Part shown: piece after piece, positions 1-8,553 of the stretch
How the letters are laid out: each line of letters opens with the position of its first letter
Numbering within the stretch: position 1 is the stretch's first letter
Origin: Acidobacteriota bacterium
GTDB taxonomy: Bacteria > Acidobacteriota > Terriglobia > Acidiferrales > UBA7541
Length of the DNA: 64,000 bases
Assembly (NCBI GenBank): GCA_021818865.1
Contig: JAKASX010000006.1
Location: 1-64,000 of the forward strand
Direction of reading: 5' to 3'
Made by a program: the position numbers and the translations under genes
Notes under the pieces: model-generated
What the model was told of the DNA's origin: nothing
Database searches by the model: none
Seen by the model: only the letters and a program-made list of their open reading frames with translations

Positions 1-8
1 CCGCACAT
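1..8 (-). CDS. start of a class II glutamine amidotransferase (partial)
   Basis: Only the first codons are inside the window. On the minus strand a GGAGGAGG Shine-Dalgarno (17-24) is followed 8 bases later by ATG TGC GG, that is Met-Cys-Gly. A Cys directly after the initiator Met, followed by Gly, is the signature start of Ntn-type glutamine amidotransferases (PurF, GlmS, AsnB), whose Cys1 attacks glutamine. Lying just downstream of purS on the same strand, PurF (amidophosphoribosyltransferase) is the most natural guess. Three codons cannot prove it. Confidence 0.4.
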
Positions 9-38
9 CGCGCTAACCTCCTCCGGGCCCCGGTTCGC

Positions 39-284
39 TCACGATTCGACGATTTCGAAGCGGAACTGCTCGATCACGGGATTGGCGAGCACTTCGCGAG
101 CCATCCGTTCCACCTGGGCTTCGGCCTCCTGGCGGGAGACGCCGTTCAATTCGATCACGAAAAACTTGCCCTGGCGGACGTCGCGCACGCTTTGGTAGCC
201 GAGCGAGGCGAGCGCGTGCTGGATGGTTTGGCCTTGCGGATCGAGCACGCTCGGTTTCAAGAGAACCCAGATGTTGGCTTTCAT
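39..284 (-). CDS. purS: PurS, small subunit of FGAM synthase
   Basis: This 81-residue protein matches the PurS family in length and pattern: it begins MKANIWVLLKPSVLDPQG, has a central V..VRQGKFFVIEL strand and ends in an FRFEIVES-like strand. PurS forms a dimer that bridges the glutaminase PurQ and the synthetase PurL in the three-subunit phosphoribosylformylglycinamidine synthase of de novo purine synthesis, in the cytoplasm. It lies 34 bp downstream of an adenosine-deaminase family gene on the same strand, and a probable amidotransferase starts 30 bp beyond its stop. A separate purS implies that PurL is the short form, to be expected elsewhere in the genome. Confidence 0.9.
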   Translation of the reverse strand: MKANIWVLLKPSVLDPQGQTIQHALASLGYQSVRDVRQGKFFVIELNGVSRQEAEAQVERMAREVLANPVIEQFRFEIVES

Positions 285-318
285 CGTCGTCAGCGAACTC
301 CCGAAATACTTAAGAGGA

Positions 319-1359
319 TTATAGCAGGCCGAACTCTCGCGCCTGCTTGCGGAATCGGGCCAGATACGACTGGCGGTCGGGTTCCGGGAGCAGCGCGGCG
401 TGGAAACTCATCTCGGCGAGGTGCGCGATTTCGGGGGCGGTGAGGCCCAAGCGCGCGGCGACGCCGTATTCGGCCAGCAAATCAGTTTCGAACATCGCTG
501 GATCGTCGGTGGAAAGCGCGACGCGCAGGCCGCGATCGAAAAAGGATTTCAGCGGATGGCGATCGAGGCGCGCGGCTTCGGGGCCGAATTGGCGCGCCAG
601 CGCCCCCGTGCGCAGGTTGCTGGTTGGACAGATTTCGAGCGTGACGCCGTCCGCGGCGAGACGGTCCATCAGCGCGGGATCGAGGGCGGCGGCGATGCCG
701 TGGCCGATGCGTTCGGCGCCGAGTGTATCTACCGCTTCGCGGATGGCCTGCGGCGGGCCGATTTCGCCGGCGTGGGCGACAGCGCGCAGACCGGCCGCGC
801 GCGCGAGTTCGTAGGCGGGACGCAAGTTGGCAGCCGAGAGCGCGAGTTCGTCGCCGCCGACGCCGAAAGCGACGACGCCCTGCGGCGCGAGACGCGCGGC
901 CCAGCGAGCCGTTTCGAGCGCGGCTTCGGGACCGAATTGGCGTGCCGTATCGAAAATCCACTGGATGCGTAATCCGGCGGCGTTCGCGCGACCGGCGGCT
1001 TGAGCGAGCGCGGCGAAACTCGCGCCAACGTCCTGGTTGCGGCGCAGCATCACGCTCGTGGAGAGCGTAATTTCGGCGTAGACGACGTTCTGCGCGGCGA
1101 GGCGAGCGAACAACTCGTCGGCGATGAGAGCGTAATCTTGCGGCTCGCGGAGGAACGAGGTGACCCATTTGTACGCGTCGAGGAAGCCGGGAAAGTCGGG
1201 GCTGCGATAGCGGCGCGCGACCTCGGCGGGCGTGATTTCGACGCCGTGGCGGCGCGCCAGTTGCACGGCGGTTTCAGGAGCGATCGAGCCTTCAAGGTGC
1301 AGATGCAACTCGGCCTTGGGAAGCTCGGCGACGATGCCGGTGATTTCGCTCTCGTTCAT
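319..1359 (-). CDS. add: adenosine deaminase family metal-dependent hydrolase
   Basis: A 346-residue TIM-barrel amidohydrolase with the full adenosine-deaminase signature: zinc ligands in ELHLHLEGS (His19, His21), HAGE (His196-Glu199, zinc ligand and proton donor), GHG (219-221), a CPTSNLRTG strand and TDDP with the paired Asp285-Asp286. The family hydrolytically removes the 6-amino group of adenosine to give inosine and ammonia. Close relatives act on adenine or on aminodeoxyfutalosine in the alternative menaquinone pathway, and the sequence alone does not separate these. It sits directly upstream of purS, which favours purine interconversion. The function class is sure, the substrate is not. 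Confidence 0.82.
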   Translation of the reverse strand: MNESEITGIVAELPKAELHLHLEGSIAPETAVQLARRHGVEITPAEVARRYRSPDFPGFLDAYKWVTSFLREPQDYALIADELFARLAAQNVVYAEITLSTSVMLRRNQDVGASFAALAQAAGRANAAGLRIQWIFDTARQFGPEAALETARWAARLAPQGVVAFGVGGDELALSAANLRPAYELARAAGLRAVAHAGEIGPPQAIREAVDTLGAERIGHGIAAALDPALMDRLAADGVTLEICPTSNLRTGALARQFGPEAARLDRHPLKSFFDRGLRVALSTDDPAMFETDLLAEYGVAARLGLTAPEIAHLAEMSFHAALLPEPDRQSYLARFRKQAREFGLL

Positions 1360-1444
1360 TTGACGAAGAACGACGCTCCTTAGGCGGTCGCGACGGCTCG
1401 AACGCCTCGAAATCGAGTGTAACCGAAGCGGCGGCTCGGGCGCT

Positions 1445-2953
1445 TTACTCGGCCGGGGCTTGGCGTTCCATGGCGCTGTGCTTGCGGCTGTAGCGGAAAT
1501 AGATGACGAGGCCGATGGCGAGCCAGACGACGAAGCGGATCCAGTTTTCCACCGTGAGGCTCGCCATCAGAACGAAACAGCAGGCGAGCGAAAGCAGCGG
1601 AAACCACGGATGGAACGGAACGCGAAAGCCGCGCTTGCGATCGGGCTGTTTCTTGCGCAGCACGAGCACGGCGATGGAAACCAGAATGAAGGCGAAGAGC
1701 GTGCCGATATTCGAAAGATTCACCAGCGTGCCGATATCAAAAAGGCCGGCGGGAATGGCCACGACGAACCCGGCGATCCAGGTGGAGACGGCGGGGGTGC
1801 GGAAGCGTTTGTGGACGCGAGAGAAAGCGGGCGGGAGCAGGCCGTCGCGCGACATCGCGTACCAGATGCGGGCCTGGCCGAGCTGAAAAACGAGGATCGA
1901 GGAGATCATGCCCATCAGCGCGCCGACCGTGACCCATCGCTCGGTCATGAACAGATGCACCGCGTGCAAGGCCAAAGCAACGGGAGCGGCGTTGTTGAGC
2001 GTGTTCCACTTCTCCATACCGGTCAGGACTACGGCGACGGCGATGTACAGCGCGGCGCAGATGGCGAGCGAAAACATGATGCCGAGCGGGACATCGCGCG
2101 AGGGATTCTTGCATTCCTCGGCCGCGGTGGAGACGGAATCAAAACCGATATACGTGAAGAAAACGATCGCGCCGCCGGTCAGCACGCCTTGCCAACCGTT
2201 GGGCATGAACGGCTTCCAATTCACCGGCTTGATGTAGTGCGATCCGGCCCAGACGAACGCGCCAATCGCCGCCAACTTGATCGCCACCATGATCGTATTC
2301 GCCCCAGCCGATTCGCGAATCCCGATCACCAGCAGCACCGTGATCAGCATTACGATGATGAATCCGGCGAGGTTGTAATGATCTGTCCAGCCGGTCAGAG
2401 GCGAATAGGTGGGGGTGGTCCAGCGATTGGAAAGATGGAGACCGAGGCCTGAAAGCAAACTATCGATATAGGCGGAAAAGCCGACCGCAACCGCCATATT
2501 CGAGACGGCGTACTCCAAAATGAGGTCCCAGCCGATGATCCAGGCGATCAGTTCGCCGAGGGTCGCATAGGTGTAGGTATAGGCGCTGCCGGCAATGGGG
2601 ATCATCGAGGCGAGTTCGGCGTAGCAGAGCCCGGCGAAGCCGCAGGCGATCGCCACGAACAGAAAGGAAAGCGCAATCGCCGGCCCGGCTCCCGGCCGAC
2701 CCATCACGCCGATGGCATGCTTGCCGTGGAGCAGAACGGAGAGCAGCGGCGCCTGCAAAAGCGAAGGGTATCGGTCCACTTCGCCCGCGGCGGCCGTTCC
2801 CGTGGTGATGAAGATGCCGCTGCCGATAATTGCGCCGATGCCGAGCGCGGTGAGGCTGAGCGCGCTAAGCGATTTCTTCAGGCGGTGCTCGGGCAACTCG
2901 GAATCGGCGATGAGCTGATCAATGGATTTGGTGCGGAATAGTTTTGACGCCAA
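1445..2953 (-). CDS. APC-family amino acid permease (cationic amino acid transporter type)
   Basis: This 502-residue inner-membrane protein has about twelve or more hydrophobic segments. TM1 carries the APC glycine motif GIGAIIGSGIF that binds the amino-acid carboxylate, and the N-terminal LFRTKSIDQLIADSE is typical of the bacterial CAT subgroup (YfnA-like). TM1 and TM2 are separated by a longer loop than usual (residues about 55-90). The start used is a TTG (2951-2953), as no ATG fits the conserved N-terminus. It is followed 85 bp downstream by the deaminase gene. The 5' flank holds a MITE-like repeat, so its promoter may lie in or beside that element. Substrate not determined. Confidence 0.85.
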   Translation of the reverse strand: MASKLFRTKSIDQLIADSELPEHRLKKSLSALSLTALGIGAIIGSGIFITTGTAAAGEVDRYPSLLQAPLLSVLLHGKHAIGVMGRPGAGPAIALSFLFVAIACGFAGLCYAELASMIPIAGSAYTYTYATLGELIAWIIGWDLILEYAVSNMAVAVGFSAYIDSLLSGLGLHLSNRWTTPTYSPLTGWTDHYNLAGFIIVMLITVLLVIGIRESAGANTIMVAIKLAAIGAFVWAGSHYIKPVNWKPFMPNGWQGVLTGGAIVFFTYIGFDSVSTAAEECKNPSRDVPLGIMFSLAICAALYIAVAVVLTGMEKWNTLNNAAPVALALHAVHLFMTERWVTVGALMGMISSILVFQLGQARIWYAMSRDGLLPPAFSRVHKRFRTPAVSTWIAGFVVAIPAGLFDIGTLVNLSNIGTLFAFILVSIAVLVLRKKQPDRKRGFRVPFHPWFPLLSLACCFVLMASLTVENWIRFVVWLAIGLVIYFRYSRKHSAMERQAPAE

Positions 2954-3053
2954 TGGTCTCGTCCGGAATCCCGATTGAACGCCCCTTCGAAACCCAACAC
3001 TCTACCTTCCCCGATGCCTCGGCGGCAACGGGAGTTTTCCTGGCAGGCTTTCA

Positions 3054-3171
3054 GACCCTGTGCGGCAACCAGGTTCTTCGGAACGGCACGGCTTCAGCCG
3101 TGCCGCAAGCGCCTGCATATCGATGCGGCTTTAGCCGCTGGAGGCGGCGAATGCGAGTTGCCACACAGACT
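3054..3171. repeat. MITE-like interspersed palindromic repeat
   Basis: An element of about 115 bp fills most of the gap between the uvrD stop and the permease start. Its ends are imperfect terminal inverted repeats: CCTGTGCGGCAAC (3057-3069) against GTTGCCACACAGA (3157-3169), with 11 of 13 positions pairing. Inside are two near-perfect palindromes, CGGCACGGCT/AGCCGTGCCG (3084-3105) and GCGGCT/AGCCGC (3125-3138). Elements built of such GGCACGGCT and GCGGCT palindromes are, from general knowledge, abundant between genes in acidobacterial genomes. No coding capacity is seen, so mobilisation would have to be in trans. Confidence 0.65.
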
Positions 3172-3174
3172 CCT

Positions 3175-5364
3175 TCAAACCCGCTCGAGCCGGGCGTAGC
3201 GCTCGATCAGCTTGCGCATGCCATGGTCGGGAAAACTGACGGTCAGCCGGCGGTCGTCGCCTTCGTCCTCGACGCTGAGGACTGTGCCGATGCCGAAGGT
3301 CGGATGGCGAACGCGCTGCCCGACGAGCGATTGCGCGCTGTCACCGAGGCGTGAGGATGGGCGCGGCGGCTCGTCGGAAAATTCAGTTTCTTCCGGCCGT
3401 CGCCGGACGCCGGGTTCGCTGCCTGAAAATCGAAACCTGGGAGAATCGAAGCCCAAGCCGATATTGACCGTCTTCATCAAATCCTTGGGAATTTCGGCCA
3501 GAAAACGGGACGGCGTGGTGGTCATTTCGGAACGGCGATCGTAGGAGCGGCGGGACCTGGCGCGGGTGAGCGTGAGGGTTTGGCGGGCGCGCGTCATCCC
3601 GACGTAGCACAAACGGCGCTCCTCTTCGAGCGCGGGAGGGCTCGCGAGCGAGCGAACGTGAGGAAACAGGCCCTCCTCCATGCCGACGAGAAAGGCGTGA
3701 TCGAATTCCAGGCCCTTGGCGCTGTGGAGGGTGATCAGGGTGACGGGAACGTGCTCGTCGAAGCTGTCGGCGTCGCTCACGAGAGCGGCGCGGTCGAGGA
3801 ATTCCTCGAGCGTTTCGCCGCGCTCCTGGCCCTCCTCGGCCGCGGCCACCAGTTCCTTCACATTGCCGGCGCGATCGGTCAGCTCTTCCCGGTCCTGCTG
3901 TTCGAGCCAGTCGAGGTAGCCGGTGCGGGAAGCGAGTTCGCGGATTAGGTCCCCGGCGCCCATCTGGGCGCGTTTTTCTCGGAACTCTTCGATCATCTGA
4001 CGAAAGGCGCGGACGCCGGAGGCGGCGCGGGAGGAAACCGCTCCGAGGCCATCGGCCATGGCGTCCCACAGCGGAACGGCGCGCTGGGCCGCATCTTTGC
4101 GAAGAGCATCGAGGCTGGTTTTTCCCAGGCCGCGCGGAGGGGTATTGATCACGCGGGCGAGCGCGGCGTCGTCAGCCGGATTGACCACGACGCGGGCGTA
4201 GGCGAGCAGGTCCTTCACTTCGGCGCGTTCGTAGAACCCGAATCCGCCGACGACGCGAAAAACAAGGCCGGAACGCCGGCAGGCTTCTTCAAAGGAGCGG
4301 GACTGGAAATTGGTGCGATAGAGGACAGCGACGTGAAGCGCGGGATCGTCGCGCAGCAGACGGCGGATTTCGCCGACCACGAATTCGGCTTCGGCGGAGG
4401 CGTCGGGCGCTTCGCAGAGGCTCAGGAGTGAATCGCCCGTTCGTGTGGCCGTCAGGTGCTTGCCCATCCGGTTGGGGTTGTTGGAGACGACGGCCGCGGC
4501 GGCGTCGAGGATGGTTTGCGTGGAACGGTAATTCGTTTCGACGCGGATGACGCGGGCGCCGGGAAAATCCTCGAGGAAGCGGCGCAAGATGCCGGGATCG
4601 GCGCCGCGCCAACTGTAGATGGATTGATCCTCGTCGCCCACGACGGCAACGCAGCTTCCGGGGCCAGCGAGCAGACGCACGAGTTCATACTGCTTTTCGT
4701 TCACGTCCTGAAATTCGTCCACGACGATGTGGGCGAACCGGGCGCGCCAGCGCTTGCGGGCTTCCTCGCTCGTCTGGAGCAGGCGCACGGCTTCGAGCAG
4801 TAGATCGTCGAAATCGAGCGCACCGGCGCGGCGAAGCGCGGCGTTATAGACGTCGAAAAGCGAGGCCGCCACGCGGCCTTGTTCGCCGAACGATTCCCGT
4901 CGCAATCGCTCGGAGTCCCAGCCGTTATTTTTCGCGTGGCTGATGATTTCACGCATGCTGCGCGGAGTGTAGCGGCGTTCGTCGTAGCCCAAAAGGCGCA
5001 GCGACTGGCGAACGACGCCGATCTGGTCGTCGTCGTCGTAGATGGCGAAATCGCGTGGAATATCGATGAGCGGGCCGTCCGTGCGCAGTAGTCGTGCACA
5101 GAATGAGTGAAACGTGCCGACCCATGGGACGCCGGCCGATTCAGGCACGAGCGCGCGGATCCGCTGTTTCATTTCGCTCGCGGCCTTGTTGGTAAACGTG
5201 ACGGCGAGAATCGCCTGCGGCGCGACGCCTTCGGAAATCAGCCATGCGACGCGATAGGTGATCACGCGCGTTTTGCCGGTTCCGGCGCCGGCAACGACCA
5301 CGACCGGCTCAGTGGCCGTGGCGGCTTCGCGTTGGCCGGGATTCAGATCGTCAAGGAGGGACAT
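3175..5364 (-). CDS. uvrD: UvrD/PcrA-type superfamily 1 DNA helicase
   Basis: This 729-residue SF1A helicase is full length. Visible motifs are the Q motif NPGQREA (8-14), Walker A GAGTGKT (26-32), Ia TFTNKAA, Walker B DEFQD (216-220), motif III GDEDQSIYSWRGAD, motif V TLHSAKGLEFD and motif VI YVGMTRAR. The C-terminal part after about residue 670 (GQRVRHPTFGIGTVLSVE) is the Tudor-like domain of PcrA/UvrD that contacts RNA polymerase. It unwinds DNA 3'-5' in nucleotide-excision and mismatch repair, and in transcription-coupled repair. It is transcribed from a promoter at 5372-5400, apparently with almost no leader. The downstream MITE-like repeat begins 3 bp past its stop. Confidence 0.93.
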   Translation of the reverse strand: MSLLDDLNPGQREAATATEPVVVVAGAGTGKTRVITYRVAWLISEGVAPQAILAVTFTNKAASEMKQRIRALVPESAGVPWVGTFHSFCARLLRTDGPLIDIPRDFAIYDDDDQIGVVRQSLRLLGYDERRYTPRSMREIISHAKNNGWDSERLRRESFGEQGRVAASLFDVYNAALRRAGALDFDDLLLEAVRLLQTSEEARKRWRARFAHIVVDEFQDVNEKQYELVRLLAGPGSCVAVVGDEDQSIYSWRGADPGILRRFLEDFPGARVIRVETNYRSTQTILDAAAAVVSNNPNRMGKHLTATRTGDSLLSLCEAPDASAEAEFVVGEIRRLLRDDPALHVAVLYRTNFQSRSFEEACRRSGLVFRVVGGFGFYERAEVKDLLAYARVVVNPADDAALARVINTPPRGLGKTSLDALRKDAAQRAVPLWDAMADGLGAVSSRAASGVRAFRQMIEEFREKRAQMGAGDLIRELASRTGYLDWLEQQDREELTDRAGNVKELVAAAEEGQERGETLEEFLDRAALVSDADSFDEHVPVTLITLHSAKGLEFDHAFLVGMEEGLFPHVRSLASPPALEEERRLCYVGMTRARQTLTLTRARSRRSYDRRSEMTTTPSRFLAEIPKDLMKTVNIGLGFDSPRFRFSGSEPGVRRRPEETEFSDEPPRPSSRLGDSAQSLVGQRVRHPTFGIGTVLSVEDEGDDRRLTVSFPDHGMRKLIERYARLERV

Positions 5365-5371
5365 CGGGCCG

Positions 5372-5400
5372 ATTGTAGTAACTCGTTACGGGTGCGGCAA
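5372..5400 (-). promoter_or_regulatory. uvrD promoter with dyad in the spacer
   Basis: On the minus strand a -35 TTGCCG (5395-5400) and a -10 TACAAT (5372-5377) are separated by 17 bp. Predicted transcription would begin at about 5365, next to the ATG at 5364, so the mRNA would be close to leaderless. The spacer contains a perfect inverted repeat GTAAC-TC-GTTAC (5378-5389), well placed for a repressor to block polymerase. An SOS (LexA) role is possible for a uvrD gene but is only inference. Confidence 0.5.
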
Positions 5401-5464
5401 ACCGCCTGATCGAGTGGAATGGGCTACGTCTGTCTTGCGTGGCGGGGTGACGCGTGGAAATGAG

Positions 5465-6106
5465 CTACGGGACGGCGGCGGGGGAAAACGGGGCTTCGAA
5501 GAACATGATCGGCTTTGTGCTGCCTAAAAACTTCAGGTCGGGGACATAGAAGCGAGCGAAGCGAAGGGCATCGTAATCGCCGTCCATGTTGAAATAAAAG
5601 AAACCGTGGACCGTGGCGCCGGGCGCGATGACGGCGTCGGGAAACGAGAGAAGCTCCAGCTTTTCGCGCAACTTCCGCCGTTTTTTGCTGCCGTTGGACG
5701 TTGGAAAAGGCAGCGGGAATCGGCCGCGCGCGCCGAATTCCGGGCGCTTGGGATGCAAAATCGTCGTAGCCACTTCGTCTGGGGTGAGCGGATCGAGCTG
5801 CTGGCGGGGGCCTTTTGGCGGCACAATCTCCAACCGTACTGCGTGGAGCGTGATGGCCACCGGCCACTTCGTGGAATTGCGGATGTAGACGGCGATGGGA
5901 AGAATGCCGGCCTTGAGAGGGTTCTGTTTGCCGAACGTCTTCTTGGCGCGCTGCGCGTTTTGATACGCGTCGCAGGCGACCAGAATGCCTTGATGAAAAT
6001 CGTGTGCCGGAAGACGAACGGGGTCGACAGGAACGGCCTGGGGCAATGCGGCGGAAACGAGGAGCAGGGCCGCAACAGCCGCCAGACGCATGGAAATGAC
6101 CCCCAT
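5465..6106 (-). CDS. secreted protein of unknown function
   Basis: Not recognised. The 213-residue product has an N-terminal signal peptide (hydrophobic stretch about residues 7-20, MRLAAVAALLLVSAALPQA) and a beta-rich body. The body includes AVYIRNSTKWPVAITLHAVRLEIVP and, near residue 160, an APGATVHGFFYFNM segment. That pattern (a paired-strand domain with a GATVHGFFYF-like edge) recalls small immunoglobulin-like accessory domains of envelope proteins, but no family can be named. It is transcribed divergently from waaA, 71 bp away, and convergently with nothing: uvrD begins 100 bp downstream on the same strand. Codon use matches the neighbours, so the gene looks real. Confidence 0.7.
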   Translation of the reverse strand: MGVISMRLAAVAALLLVSAALPQAVPVDPVRLPAHDFHQGILVACDAYQNAQRAKKTFGKQNPLKAGILPIAVYIRNSTKWPVAITLHAVRLEIVPPKGPRQQLDPLTPDEVATTILHPKRPEFGARGRFPLPFPTSNGSKKRRKLREKLELLSFPDAVIAPGATVHGFFYFNMDGDYDALRFARFYVPDLKFLGSTKPIMFFEAPFSPAAVP

Positions 6107-6146
6107 GGAAGGCGAGCCGGGTTCGGGTTCCAGCCCGCGCGTCCCC

Positions 6147-6152
6147 TATAAT
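6147..6152 (+). promoter_or_regulatory. -10 box for the LPS operon
   Basis: A perfect TATAAT lies 25 bp upstream of the waaA start in the 71-bp divergent gap. No good -35 is visible: the best is TTCGGG (6122-6127) at 19 bp. It is the only promoter-like sequence before the eight-gene operon. Confidence 0.45.
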
Positions 6153-6177
6153 AGCGCGTCACGGTCGCCCGCGGCGG

Positions 6178-7506
6178 ATGCGAGCGGCGCGCACGCTCAT
6201 GTACTTCGCCTATAGCCTGCTACTCGCCGTCGGTTTGATCGTCGCGCTGCCGTATTTCGCGGTGAAGGGACTGCGGCATGGGAAATACTGGCCGAATCTG
6301 GCGCAGCGAATGGGCCGTTTGCCGCGGGAGCTGGGCGAAGCGGCGGCGAAATCGCCGGGAGCGATCTGGATTCACGCGGTTTCGGTGGGGGAAGTGGTGG
6401 CGGCGGCGCCGCTGGCGGCTCAGCTGAAGCAAATTTTCCCCCAGCGGCGGCTGATCGTTTCGACGACGACAATCGCGGGACAGCGGATGGCGCGCGAGCG
6501 GATCGCCTTCGCCGACGGCTGGATCTACTTTCCGCTGGATTGGGCGTGGGCGGTGCGGCGGTTTTTTCGAGCGGTGCGACCGGCGCTGGTGGTGATCCTG
6601 GAAGTGGAAATCTGGCCGAATTTCCTGCGCGTGGCGCGGAGGCAACGCGTGCCGGTGATTTTCGCCAGCGCGCGGGTTTCCGAGCGGTCATTCCGGCGGT
6701 ACCGGAGGGTTCGCGGATTCGTACGGCGAGTGTTGCGGGATGCGAGCGCGTTCCTGGCTCAGACGAACGAGGACGCTCAACGCCTTCGGGCGCTCGGGGC
6801 GCCGGCGGAAATCGTGAGCGTGGGCGGAAACTTGAAATTCGACGCGCCAGCTCCCGAACGAAACGCCCTGGCCGAGTGGCTGGAAAAGCGGCGCGAACGG
6901 GAACAGAGAGAGCCGATCATCGTGGCCGGGAGCGTTGTGGCGGGCGAAGAGGACGTAGTGCTGGACGCTTTCGCGCAGGTGCGCGAACGGCATCCCGGCG
7001 CGCTGCTCGTGCTGGCTCCGCGGAAACCGGAGCGATTCGCGGTGGCCGGCGACATTGCGGAAATGCGCGGATGGGGGCTTGCGCGGCGCAGCGCGATGGA
7101 TTTCACGCAGGAATTCGACCGGGAAACGGGCGTGCTGCTGCTGGATACGATCGGGGAGCTGGCCGGGGCGTATACGGCGGCGGATCTGGTGTTCGTCGGC
7201 GGATCGCTGGCGCCCGCGGGAGGGCACAACATTTTGGAACCGGCCGCGCTGGGCAAACCGCCGGTTTTCGGGCGGCACATGGAGAATTTTCGCGAAATCG
7301 CGCGAAGATTTCTCGATGCCGGAGCTGGCGTGCAGGTGGGGACGGCGAATGAATTGGCCGGAGCGTGGAACCGCTGGATGGACGATCCGTGTGCGCGGGA
7401 AACGGCCGGGCGCGCGGCGAAAGAATTGATGGAACGGAATCGGGGAGCGCTGGACCGCGTGATCGATCGCGCGGCGGCGCTGCTGGCCACCGAAGAGGCC
7501 AAATAA
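6178..7506 (+). CDS. waaA: 3-deoxy-D-manno-octulosonic acid (Kdo) transferase
   Basis: A 442-residue GT-B glycosyltransferase of family GT30. It has an N-terminal membrane anchor (about residues 7-27), HAVSVGEVVAAAPL (acceptor-side catalytic Glu region), EVEIWPNFL, NLKFDAP, and the C-terminal donor-binding signature FVGGSLAPAGGHNILEPAAL followed by GRHMENF. It transfers Kdo from CMP-Kdo to lipid IVA on the cytoplasmic face of the inner membrane, the first step of core assembly. An alternative start is the ATG at 6199. It leads an operon in which lpxK follows after 6 bp and the remaining genes overlap. Confidence 0.93.
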   Translation: MRAARTLMYFAYSLLLAVGLIVALPYFAVKGLRHGKYWPNLAQRMGRLPRELGEAAAKSPGAIWIHAVSVGEVVAAAPLAAQLKQIFPQRRLIVSTTTIAGQRMARERIAFADGWIYFPLDWAWAVRRFFRAVRPALVVILEVEIWPNFLRVARRQRVPVIFASARVSERSFRRYRRVRGFVRRVLRDASAFLAQTNEDAQRLRALGAPAEIVSVGGNLKFDAPAPERNALAEWLEKRREREQREPIIVAGSVVAGEEDVVLDAFAQVRERHPGALLVLAPRKPERFAVAGDIAEMRGWGLARRSAMDFTQEFDRETGVLLLDTIGELAGAYTAADLVFVGGSLAPAGGHNILEPAALGKPPVFGRHMENFREIARRFLDAGAGVQVGTANELAGAWNRWMDDPCARETAGRAAKELMERNRGALDRVIDRAAALLATEEAK

Positions 7507-7512
7507 TCGACC

Positions 7513-8553
7513 ATGCTGAACGAAATCTGGAAGACGCTGCTCTGGCCGTTTTCTTTGCTGTTTGGACTGGTGGTGCGCGTGCGGCTGTGGCTGTTTCGGC
7601 GAGGAACGCTGGAGCAAAAGCGGCTAGACGGAGTCGTGATCAGCGTGGGCAATCTGACGGCCGGAGGCACGGGCAAAACGCCGATGGTCATCTGGCTGGC
7701 GAGCCAACTGGCGGCTGCAGGCGAAGCGGTGGGCGTGCTGACGCGCGGCTACCGGAGCGTGGAATTGCCGGCCGATCTGGACTCGGAGACGAGAAAGCCG
7801 CGTCGCGTGAGCGACGAAGTAATGGTGCTCGAAAGCCACTTGGGCGACCGAGTGCCGATTGGGGTGGGCAAGGACCGCTATCAATCGGGCAGAGAACTCG
7901 AGGCGAAAGGAGTGCGGTGGTTCGTGCTTGACGACGGATTCCAGCATTTGCGCCTGCATCGCGACGCCGACGTGGTGCTGGTGGACGACCTGAACCCGTT
8001 TGGCGGAGGCTTGCTGTTGCCGGCGGGAAGGTTGCGCGAGCCGCTGTCGTCGCTGCGCCGCGCCGATATCGTGGTGATCACGCGGTCGGAGGGCGACGCG
8101 GAACTGGAACGCGAATTGCGGCGCAGAACGGCCGCGCCGATTTTTTATGCGGAAACAGACCTCATCGGGCTGACGCGCGTTTCGCCGGGCAAGCCGCGGC
8201 CGGCGACCGAAAGCGAACGGGGCGTGAAATTCTACGCGTTTTGCGGGACGGGGAATCCGCTCGCCTTTTTCCGCGACCTCGATCGCTGGAAGCTGACGAT
8301 CGTAGGCTCGGCGCGGTTTCCCGACCATTACCGTTTTACGCAGCGGAGGGTGAACGAGCTGGAGGAATTCGCGGCGGACGCCGGAGCGAAGGCGATGATC
8401 TGCACGGAAAAGGACCTGCTGAACTTGGGCGGATTGAAATTCTCGAAATTCCCCGTATTTGCGTGCCGAATCGCGCTGCGGCCCAGCGAGCCGGCGAAGC
8501 TATGGCAGACGCTCGTCGAAACGATCGAACGGAGGCGCGGCGAAGCGAAGTGA
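7513..8553 (+). CDS. lpxK: tetraacyldisaccharide 4'-kinase
   Basis: This 346-residue protein phosphorylates the 4' position of the lipid A precursor using ATP, at the inner membrane. It shows an N-terminal amphipathic/membrane helix, the P-loop GNLTAGGTGKT (46-56), RGYRS, and the LpxK hallmark LDDGFQHLRLHRDADVVLVD (about 136-155). The C-terminal half carries the GTGNP and ICTEKDLLNL segments typical of the family. Its stop codon TGA (8551-8553) overlaps the GTG start of waaF, so the two are translationally coupled. Placed between waaA and waaF, it completes lipid IVA before core addition. Confidence 0.95.
   Translation: MLNEIWKTLLWPFSLLFGLVVRVRLWLFRRGTLEQKRLDGVVISVGNLTAGGTGKTPMVIWLASQLAAAGEAVGVLTRGYRSVELPADLDSETRKPRRVSDEVMVLESHLGDRVPIGVGKDRYQSGRELEAKGVRWFVLDDGFQHLRLHRDADVVLVDDLNPFGGGLLLPAGRLREPLSSLRRADIVVITRSEGDAELERELRRRTAAPIFYAETDLIGLTRVSPGKPRPATESERGVKFYAFCGTGNPLAFFRDLDRWKLTIVGSARFPDHYRFTQRRVNELEEFAADAGAKAMICTEKDLLNLGGLKFSKFPVFACRIALRPSEPAKLWQTLVETIERRRGEAK

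Noticed and set aside
2954-3174. Riboswitch in the permease leader
   Set aside because: The palindromes are explained by a MITE-like repeat with terminal inverted repeats; no known riboswitch core was recognised.
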